10,748 bases of DNA, from NCBI GenBank assembly GCA_964485585.1, contig CAZAJT010000033.1, forward strand, positions 1 through 10,748, written 5' to 3'. How positions within the stretch are numbered: the stretch's first letter is position 1; every line of letters starts with the position of its first letter. Origin of the DNA: CAZAJT01 sp964485585 (lineage in GTDB: Bacteria > Patescibacteriota > Microgenomatia > UBA1406 > GWC2-37-13). The notes beneath the pieces were generated by a model that worked only from the letters and a program-made list of their open reading frames with translations, had not been told where the DNA came from and searched no databases. Below are positions 4,853-10,748 of the stretch, one piece after another. A program made the translations under genes and the position numbers.

Positions 4853-7800
4853 TTACTTCGATACTCTGTATTTCAGCATTACAGCAATAGGCACGAGAAG
4901 AAATAGAAAACCAACGTACTGTAAATATTGAGGAAGAAACAATAGGATAATTGATCCGTCATCTACCATTTTCCATCTATCATCCAATTTCCATCCATTC
5001 GCCCAATTGTTGATTACTACATGTTCCTTTATCTCCTCTCCGAATAAAAATGGAAGATAATTGTCTATCAAACTTCCCCCTTGGATCGCATACGCCTTCC
5101 ATCCTTTGTGATAGCTTTGTGACAGCATCAACATATCTCCTTCCGTTATTACCTCATCCGCTATTGAATAATGATAGAGCCTTTCTTTTTGCACACTGCG
5201 TGGCGTTGACAACGTAGATTGTGTTGTGGTCAATGCAAAGCTACGAAAACTAATATTCGTGAGAAATTCATAGGGAATCGAATAAATCGCCAAATCCTTC
5301 AGGTCATTTACTACTTCCTGACTATTATACGTAGTGTTTCCCAGTAGTACATTTACCCCGTGATCAAATTCATAGATCGGTGGCAATATATAGTTACTGG
5401 TACGAAACTCTTCTGTTTTCGGTAAATAGGTATAAATGTAGTTACGGAAATCTTTATTCGTAAAAATATTGATATTAAACGGAAGTCCCTTAACATTACG
5501 GGTGGTGAGGGAAAGAAGATAGCCGCTGCCGGCCTGCAGATCTACTGCACGGAATAATAGGTATGATGAAGCGTCGTTTGCTTTTGCACGCAGATATTTG
5601 TCCTCACCATCCGCCATTTCCAATGAAAATGGTCCGGTCATATAACGATCATAATTTAAGGCGGTGGTTTTGTATATGTTGTTTTCTATAGGATTCACAT
5701 AGCTGAGTGAGTTTTGTAATCGGGGGATTTTAGCAGTAATAGTGGTATTTTCTGAGAGTGAAAGTATTGTTTCTTTTGAGACATCTTCCAGCCTCTCGAG
5801 TTCAATTGGTATAGTTGCTAAATAAGGATATGCTGTAATAACAGCATTTTGATAGAATATTTCTTTCTTTTGATCTTTATCTTCATCGGCAACCGCCTCT
5901 AAAATAAGGTTGGTAAAAATCTCATCGTTCTTATAATCTCCGCTTTCAAAAAACTCGCTAATCACAATGGGTTGACGGGAAAATCCGAATGAATATGAAT
6001 CTTTTCTATTGAGGCAGCTATTTGCTATCTTGCTGAATAAACAGTATTTGGGGAATTCGTCTGTCTGTGATTTGTAGGTGAGATTGAGTTGTAAGAGTGA
6101 TGGTTCGGTAAGACGCAGCGGAGCATGGAATGTTGAGCAGATCGCCGTGTTTTTTACCATAAGAGTGAGTACATCTTTATCAACCCTCGAAGAATATAGC
6201 GGTTCACCTCTGAGCGTACCGCATGGTTTTGCTTGCTGAAATTGTGTGGCGGCAAGCGGAATAATCTTGGCGGAGCGGGCAGAGTACAATCTGAAGTAAT
6301 TTGCCAACCTCGCATTAGTAAGGTAAGTGATACCTACTACTCGTTCTTGATCCGTGAGATCCCGCAAGATAAAAAAATCTTTGTTATTGACGCTGAGTAA
6401 CAAAGGGTTTTGCAACTCAGATGAACCGACCGAAATGGTGATTTCTTGCGAAGTAACATGCTCTGGTATCTCACGTGGTCCTATGGTGAGTGCCGGTGTC
6501 CGAGTGATAAGATTTAAGATGAGATTCCCCGTGCGTCTTCGCGCCCGAAGCTCAATAGTAATAATGCGCTCCACATCGGCAAGTGAGGGGATACTCACCC
6601 GATAGGATCCTTTCGGGATCGTTGCGATAAGTTTTGTAGTATTTTTTCCTTCCTCTATGGAAAATGCTTGTTCATTCTGGAATCGTGTTGAGAAGAGACT
6701 TCCGAATGGATAAAAATATTCAGGCGCGTTTTCAAAAGAATAATAGGGCCCCACTGTCGCATACTGGTTATCTTTCAGCTGGTATCTTTCTGGCGGCTGC
6801 GTATTTACCAAATCGCGGCCTATGGTTACATTATTGTTCATAGGGTAGTTCAGCTTCGTTTTATATACCGTGACGCTCCCAAATGTTGCCACCGGAGCGA
6901 CCTTATCATTGTTGGCGAGTAAATCTTTTTGCTTCAGAATAATTTTTATTGAATTTAGATAATCGGAAAACATGAGGTTGTCATCATAAATGATGTAGGA
7001 AATCTGATATTTATCAATAATTGCGTTAAACAAACGGGTGTCCCGTTTTTTCAGCGCATATGCAAGTTCCCAGTAATATCCTTCCAACGGTGTGCTCCAT
7101 ACGTCAAATGCTCGGTCCATAATCGGCTGCTCGATGCCGTACCATAAAAATCCTGAGCCGCGTGCTCCCCAGCGATAAAAATACCATCCCCAGTAGGTAC
7201 CCTGCGGCAGATTCATGATTCGGGCATTTTTGTCCTGCGTTTTAAAATAATCAAAAAGATCGAAGTATTCTTTAGGTATTGCTACTCGCATCTGTTTTGC
7301 AAGAAATTCACCCTTGAACGCAGGAAAAGCGTAGATGATGAGAGCAGCAATAAGAATAAGGGTTATGAGTTTTGAGTAATGAACCCTGAGTTGTAAAAGT
7401 TGCATGAGTTTGGCGGTGCCGAGACCGAAGCCGATTGCAAAGATTAGTGATGCCGGCGCGATAAACTTGGTAAACGGATTACGGAATATCTGGGTGAGAA
7501 GCGGCGTTGATCGGAGAATATCGTTGAGAGTTAAGAATATTGGCGTGTTGGAAAGGAATACTACCGCAGTAATGGAAAATAATGTTAGTAGATGCGGTCG
7601 GTACGGATTTTTTTGCAGTAATCCGAGAATGACAACACAAAAAAATAAATAGCCAATAAGGTTAACGAGAGGATTACTCATGTGACTGCGCCATTCTTTC
7701 ATGAGAAAATCAAACTGATCAGTGGTGCGATTATAGTCGTAGAAATCGTAGTAAAATGATCGCAGTAGTGCAAAGTCTGCGATAGTGCCCCTCTTTTTAT

Positions 7801-8614
7801 TCATTTCATAAAACTTTTCTGTTGCCATCTTATTCTGCATCGCATTCTGTGTAGTTTGTATATCGTTTTTGACAAAATAGAGATTGGGTAGCAGCCAGAA
7901 TGCATTTACACAGAATATAACGCCAGAAATAAATATCATCGTTTTTGCTGCAGTCGCAGTGCGATTGCGTATGAAGTGAACGATGAGTATTGCAGCAATG
8001 ATGATAGCGTAAACCAGAAAGATTGTTTGCACATATGCCATGGGTGTTGCCAGCAGGTGAACGATTGTGAGAATCGTAAAGTTTTTTCGGCTCTGTTCTT
8101 TCAGATAGTGAAATACAGTCAACAGTAACCAGGGGAGTGCGCCCCAGAACGTGCTATAGGGTTCAAACGGAACAAAAAAATACTGGATGGTACCGAGATT
8201 GAAGATGTAGAAAAGAGCGGCAAGGAGCGAGGCGTTGTGAGTTTTGGGTTCTGAGTTTTGAGTCATGAGAAATAATCTGGTTAAAAAATAGACGCCGGTA
8301 CTGCCGAGGAAAATCATAAGGAAATGATAAAAGTAACGGAGCATCGCGTCAGGAATTACTAGTGATGAAATCCAGAGAAATAGTTGACGGATAAGATCTG
8401 AAGCATGCGCCATGCCGGCAAGCAGTCCTAATCCCTGATATTCTTGCCATACTGATTGTAGTGATCGCACGACATTCATGCGAAAGTCAAATTCAGAATG
8501 AAGATTGTCCCAACCGGTCAACCACGTTCCCGGCGTATAATTGGCCACAAATAAGATGATCGTTATGCCAAGAAGTGTTATTACCGGTATTATTGTCTTT
8601 TTCATCCGTGTCAT
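4853..8614 (-). CDS. Giant GT-C-like membrane protein with large extracytoplasmic region
   Basis: This 1253-residue protein has about a dozen membrane helices in residues 8-434, a long soluble region (about 435-1225, probably extracytoplasmic and beta-rich in its second half) and one C-terminal helix (about 1230-1247). The first helix is followed by TGWDNLHSEFDF (33-44), an acidic first outer loop like that of GT-C glycosyltransferases, which use lipid-linked sugars. Conserved-looking segments include SVWQEYQGLGLLAGMAHA (54-71) and, near the end, SYHKGWKAYAI and INNWANGW. I recall similar unnamed proteins in Microgenomates-type genomes; mycobacterial AftD has comparable architecture, but homology is not shown. 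The start is uncertain. The ATG at 8614 lies inside a repeat, while the ATG at 8605 (MKKTIIPVI) removes only three residues and is at least as likely; neither has an SD. Three heptanucleotide arrays are embedded in frame. It follows two glycosyltransferase genes, which fits a role in surface glycan assembly. Confidence 0.85.
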   Translation of the reverse strand: MTRMKKTIIPVITLLGITIILFVANYTPGTWLTGWDNLHSEFDFRMNVVRSLQSVWQEYQGLGLLAGMAHASDLIRQLFLWISSLVIPDAMLRYFYHFLMIFLGSTGVYFLTRLFLMTQNSEPKTHNASLLAALFYIFNLGTIQYFFVPFEPYSTFWGALPWLLLTVFHYLKEQSRKNFTILTIVHLLATPMAYVQTIFLVYAIIIAAILIVHFIRNRTATAAKTMIFISGVIFCVNAFWLLPNLYFVKNDIQTTQNAMQNKMATEKFYEMNKKRGTIADFALLRSFYYDFYDYNRTTDQFDFLMKEWRSHMSNPLVNLIGYLFFCVVILGLLQKNPYRPHLLTLFSITAVVFLSNTPIFLTLNDILRSTPLLTQIFRNPFTKFIAPASLIFAIGFGLGTAKLMQLLQLRVHYSKLITLILIAALIIYAFPAFKGEFLAKQMRVAIPKEYFDLFDYFKTQDKNARIMNLPQGTYWGWYFYRWGARGSGFLWYGIEQPIMDRAFDVWSTPLEGYYWELAYALKKRDTRLFNAIIDKYQISYIIYDDNLMFSDYLNSIKIILKQKDLLANNDKVAPVATFGSVTVYKTKLNYPMNNNVTIGRDLVNTQPPERYQLKDNQYATVGPYYSFENAPEYFYPFGSLFSTRFQNEQAFSIEEGKNTTKLIATIPKGSYRVSIPSLADVERIITIELRARRRTGNLILNLITRTPALTIGPREIPEHVTSQEITISVGSSELQNPLLLSVNNKDFFILRDLTDQERVVGITYLTNARLANYFRLYSARSAKIIPLAATQFQQAKPCGTLRGEPLYSSRVDKDVLTLMVKNTAICSTFHAPLRLTEPSLLQLNLTYKSQTDEFPKYCLFSKIANSCLNRKDSYSFGFSRQPIVISEFFESGDYKNDEIFTNLILEAVADEDKDQKKEIFYQNAVITAYPYLATIPIELERLEDVSKETILSLSENTTITAKIPRLQNSLSYVNPIENNIYKTTALNYDRYMTGPFSLEMADGEDKYLRAKANDASSYLLFRAVDLQAGSGYLLSLTTRNVKGLPFNINIFTNKDFRNYIYTYLPKTEEFRTSNYILPPIYEFDHGVNVLLGNTTYNSQEVVNDLKDLAIYSIPYEFLTNISFRSFALTTTQSTLSTPRSVQKERLYHYSIADEVITEGDMLMLSQSYHKGWKAYAIQGGSLIDNYLPFLFGEEIKEHVVINNWANGWKLDDRWKMVDDGSIILLFLPQYLQYVGFLFLLVPIAVMLKYRVSK
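4954..4995. repeat. Six-unit heptanucleotide array inside coding sequence
   Basis: Six 7-nt units related to ATCYAAC on the plus strand (ATCCGTC, ATCTACC, ATCTATC, ATCCAAT among them) encode residues 1207-1220 of the membrane protein, between the INNWAN motif and the C-terminal helix. Length, unit number and orientation match the intergenic array at 883-924. Confidence 0.6.
7357..7391 (-). repeat. Heptanucleotide array inside coding sequence (ACTCAAA family, copy B)
   Basis: On the minus strand five units share one 7-nt phase: ACTCAGG, GTTCATT, ACTCAAA, ACTCATA, ACCCTTA. They encode about residues 408-420, the loop and start of the last helix of the N-terminal membrane block. Positions 7360-7382 match 8246-8268 at 21 of 23 bases. 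Confidence 0.6.
8236..8263 (-). repeat. Heptanucleotide array inside coding sequence (ACTCAAA family, copy A)
   Basis: On the minus strand four units run in series: ACTCAAA, ACTCAGA, ACCCAAA, ACTCACA. They encode residues 118-127 (TQNSEPKTH), a polar loop between two membrane helices. The same repeat occurs about 890 bases away in this gene but is read there one base out of phase (Y-S-K-L-I-T). Confidence 0.65.
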
Positions 8615-8680
8615 TCTGAACCCGCTTTGGCGGATGAAGAATCTCCCGCGAATGCCGAGTCTGACTCGGCGAATGCGGGT
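8609..8680. repeat. REP-like compound hairpin element between GT4 and membrane-protein genes
   Basis: The element begins GTCATTCTGAAC and contains CCGC-tttg-GCGG (8622-8633). It then has a nested palindrome with an outer stem CCCGC/GCGGG (8645-8649 with 8675-8679) and an inner seven-base stem GCCGAGT-ctg-ACTCGGC (8654-8670). On the minus-strand transcript the large hairpin follows the GT4 stop by four bases, so it could end or stabilise the message. There is no U-run. It reaches into the upstream ATG of the next gene. Its head resembles the minus-strand sequence at 871-882. Confidence 0.6.
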
Positions 8681-8683
8681 AGG

Positions 8684-9970
8684 TTACGCAAATAATAATT
8701 CATAGTATTGCTCCGCGATTGTGGCAAAATTGCGTTTTTTTCTCAGTGATCGGGAAAGCGACTGTAATGTTTCGAGGAGGGAATAATTTGCAGCTACAGC
8801 AGTAAGTTTTTCTCCAAATTTTTCATAGTTGAGCGGAAACGTAATAGTGCTCGTTTCTATAGCATATTGCTCCATAAGAGATCGCATATCTTCTGTTTTG
8901 GTGACTCCTTCGAGCTGTTCTGAAAGTAAAAATGGTTTTCCAAATGAAAATGCAAGTGAAAGCGGACCGCTCGACGACATGAGCGTACGGTAGGGAAACA
9001 CGATGAGATCTGCAGCGATGAAATATGACGATATGGCATCTTCCGGTACAAAACCCGTTACCGTAACTGCGCCGGATGAGCTCTGCGCTGATTTTTCTAC
9101 AGCCTGAATATATTTCTGATAAAACTCTTTTGATTCATGATTGGGATTCGGCCCCCCGGCAATAATCAGCTTGAGATTTTTACCGGTGATATTCGATTGT
9201 TTTACTGCTTCCACCAGCCAGTCTGTTCCTTTGTACCACGCAATGAATCCGAATAGAAGGAGAACAAAATCGTTTTGCGTTATGTGCAATGCGTTTCGAG
9301 CCTGTTCATAAGAAAGAGCTGTTTGGTATTGCTCGACGCCGTGCGGTATAACGATGACTTTTCTTGTAGAGACAAAAGGAGTTACTTTTTCCTTTAAGAA
9401 TTCCTCAAATACGATTACCTTATCAACGAACGGAAATGTAGTGGTGTAAAACAGGTGAATGCCGGTATTAAACAAGAGTGATCGGGTACTTCTCGGATTT
9501 ACATTTATATGGCCGGCGAGCATATCAATATCGCGTATTACCTGGTGCATGACGAGATATGTTTGTTTACCCTGCAGCTTGAGCCACAGGATGAAAAAAG
9601 GAAATAGTGCGAGAGAGAAGATCGAACCAAACATTGCAAATTCAAACTCAATAAGAATTTTTTTTGCAGAATAATTACAGACTTCTTTTATTAGTGCAGA
9701 ATAACTTCGAGGCAAATTATTGCGTTGCCAGACGCGTTTTACTGTCATGCCATCTTCCTCATAGGCATGTTCTAATTCTCCATGAAGACGTTCAGCGAGA
9801 ACAATTATTTTCTTGGGATTGGCATGATTTGCTGTAGCCTTGATGAGTGAGAGTAAAGTATTTTTAGTGTATGAAGCGCCGCCGACAGTACCAGCTCCAT
9901 GTACGTAACCTCTCTTAGGATAGCTGGTGATTACAATAAGGTCTGCCGGTTGTGATATTCGTTTGCTCAT
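8684..9970 (-). CDS. Glycosyltransferase family 4-like (GT-B fold)
   Basis: This 428-residue enzyme has the two-domain GT-B layout. The N-terminal Rossmann-like domain starts DLIVITSYPKRGYVHGAGTVGGASY (split around residues 10-34, with the glycine-rich acceptor-side loop). The C-terminal nucleotide-sugar domain starts after IPHGV (208-212). FGFIAWYKGTDWL (240-252), the GFVPEDAISSYFIAADLIVFPYR region (306-328) and SSSGPLSLAFSFGKP (332-346) are typical GT4 segments. The usual first glutamate of the EX7E motif is replaced by a serine/glycine loop, as seen in some GT4 subgroups. A hydrophobic stretch at 113-131 may attach it to the membrane. Donor and acceptor cannot be told from sequence. The start is an SD-less ATG five bases after a predicted transcription start. 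It lies 62 bases after GT2 and precedes the giant membrane protein. Confidence 0.88.
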   Translation of the reverse strand: MSKRISQPADLIVITSYPKRGYVHGAGTVGGASYTKNTLLSLIKATANHANPKKIIVLAERLHGELEHAYEEDGMTVKRVWQRNNLPRSYSALIKEVCNYSAKKILIEFEFAMFGSIFSLALFPFFILWLKLQGKQTYLVMHQVIRDIDMLAGHINVNPRSTRSLLFNTGIHLFYTTTFPFVDKVIVFEEFLKEKVTPFVSTRKVIVIPHGVEQYQTALSYEQARNALHITQNDFVLLLFGFIAWYKGTDWLVEAVKQSNITGKNLKLIIAGGPNPNHESKEFYQKYIQAVEKSAQSSSGAVTVTGFVPEDAISSYFIAADLIVFPYRTLMSSSGPLSLAFSFGKPFLLSEQLEGVTKTEDMRSLMEQYAIETSTITFPLNYEKFGEKLTAVAANYSLLETLQSLSRSLRKKRNFATIAEQYYELLFA

Positions 9971-9981
9971 TAGATACTCTC

Positions 9982-9987
9982 ATTATA
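9982..9987 (-). promoter_or_regulatory. -10 element for GT4 gene
   Basis: A perfect TATAAT on the minus strand lies 11 bases before the GT4 start codon. The predicted start point leaves only about five untranslated bases. No clear -35 is visible. Confidence 0.4.
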
Positions 9988-10011
9988 ATTGAAGCTTTCG
10001 ATCTTATGCGT

Positions 10012-10034
10012 AAAACCTCGCCGAAAGGCGGGTT
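10012..10034 (-). terminator. Weak intrinsic terminator after GT2
   Basis: On the minus strand a stem begins within the GT2 stop codon: AACC and CGCC pair with GGCG and GGTT around a TTTC loop with a single bulged A. The U-run after it is short (GGTTTTACG), so termination may be partial. It separates GT2 from the GT4 promoter. Confidence 0.45.
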
Positions 10035-10748
10035 AAGATTCTCCTCCGCGTTGAAAGAGAAATGCTTTGTGACCCACAGCGTTACGGGGAGCAGGCAAAT
10101 ATTTGTTATAGATTCCTTTCGCATCGCGCAGCCGGATGGTGAGAAGTTCAATCAATGATTGGGGCAATGCAGTAAAGAGTTTCACTTTAGTACGATCATC
10201 ATTGGACCAGCGTACCGGTATTTCCTTGATTTTATATCCACACTTTTTGGCAAGAAACGCAGACTCTGCATCATAGCCCCAGCCGTCAATGGTGGCGAGT
10301 GAGAAGATGTCGTCTTTTGCTTTTCGGGAGAACACTTTGAATCCACAGGTAAAGTCAGTGACCCAAGTATTTAATACGATGTTTGTCAATAAGGTATAAC
10401 ACCGACCCAAAATCTCACGATAGATCGGCTGATGACGTATCACGGTAGACTGACCGTTTTTTCTGGTACCAAAAATGACATCGGTATTTTTCTTGATAAG
10501 CGGAAGGAATTTCTTGAATTGGGAGATCGGCGTTGAGATGTCCGCGTCAAAAAACAGGGTATAGTCGGCATTTGACGCAATCATACCGGTTCGAATTGCA
10601 AATCCTTTTCCGCGGTTTTTCGGTTGGGTTATGACAAATACATTCGCATCCAGTTTCTTTTCCAGCACTATTCGGTTTGCTCTAAGCTTCGCGACTGTCC
10701 GGTCGGTGCTTCCGTCATCAACAAATATCACATTAGAAAGCTTTATAC
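10033..10748 (-). CDS. Glycosyltransferase family 2, ALG5/DPM1-like (5' end off window)
   Basis: The frame is open to the right edge of the window and encodes ...IKLSNVIFVDDGSTDRT, so the GTG at 10731 is not the true start: the N-terminal strand of the GT-A fold lies outside the window. The visible part has DDGSTD (nucleotide binding), GKGFAIRTGM, the metal-binding DADIS of the DxD type followed by TP, then TDFTCGFKVFSRKA, DGWGYDAESAFLAKKCGYKIKEIPV (split: DGWGYDAE, GYKIKEIPV) and a C-terminal arginine-rich helix. These match polyprenyl/dolichyl-phosphate glucosyl- or mannosyltransferases, which load a sugar from a nucleotide onto a lipid carrier at the cytoplasmic face. There is no C-terminal membrane helix in the visible sequence. 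The product would be a plausible donor for the GT-C-like membrane protein downstream. Substrate not determined. Confidence 0.88.
   Translation of the reverse strand, partial: IKLSNVIFVDDGSTDRTVAKLRANRIVLEKKLDANVFVITQPKNRGKGFAIRTGMIASNADYTLFFDADISTPISQFKKFLPLIKKNTDVIFGTRKNGQSTVIRHQPIYREILGRCYTLLTNIVLNTWVTDFTCGFKVFSRKAKDDIFSLATIDGWGYDAESAFLAKKCGYKIKEIPVRWSNDDRTKVKLFTALPQSLIELLTIRLRDAKGIYNKYLPAPRNAVGHKAFLFQRGGES

Noticed and set aside
10033..10731. GTG at 10731 as the start of GT2
   Set aside because: The frame stays open to the window edge and the residues before it (IKLSN) continue the family's strand leading into DDGSTD; the true start must lie outside.

Overview
The window looks like part of a small-genome, AT-leaning bacterium of the Candidate Phyla Radiation (Patescibacteria), most like a Microgenomates-type lineage. 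This is inferred from recognised protein types: a soluble TraG/HerA-like ATPase, a giant GT-C-like surface-glycan membrane protein beginning with a GWDN loop, a small acidic protein resembling DUF5663, and an ALG5-like family 2 glycosyltransferase. Several genes also lack a Shine-Dalgarno (SD) sequence and have very short or absent leaders. TGA ends several genes, so the code appears standard (not UGA=Gly). No rRNA, tRNA, insertion sequence or CRISPR array was seen.

Layout: (1) Positions 1-483, minus strand: a tight operon of three tiny membrane-protein genes (40 aa, 68 aa, and at least 51 aa running off the left edge). Two of them share an identical strong AGAAAGGAGTC ribosome-binding sequence, unlike the rest of the window. 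(2) Positions 484-562: a divergent control region with a nearly symmetric -10 element and inverted repeats. (3) Positions 563-823, plus: a small membrane-anchored protein. (4) Positions 824-918: a convergent junction packed with inverted repeats and a 7-nt tandem repeat. (5) Positions 919-3087, minus: the ATPase, divergent from (6) 3187-4816, plus: a proline-rich 443-aa protein and a 94-aa acidic protein. (7) Positions 4817-4852: a second convergent junction with a repeat related to the one at 817-840. (8) Positions 4853-10748, minus: a surface-glycan block of GT2 (partial), GT4 and a 1253-aa membrane protein, with a compound hairpin repeat between the last two.

How the genes may work together: GT2 and GT4 probably assemble sugars on a lipid carrier at the inner face of the membrane. 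The 1253-aa protein probably transfers or carries sugars on the outer face. The ATPase is likely a DNA- or protein-moving motor. The divergent proline-rich protein and its small partner are of unknown function and may be co-regulated with the ATPase.

The most unusual feature is a dispersed set of imperfect heptanucleotide (7-nt period) arrays. Three lie at the two convergent junctions: 812-839, 883-924 (running into the ATPase stop codon) and 4814-4848. Three more lie inside the reading frame of the 1253-aa protein: 4954-4995, 7357-7391 and 8236-8263. Related arrays are shared between intergenic and coding sites, and one repeat is read in two different frames within the same gene.
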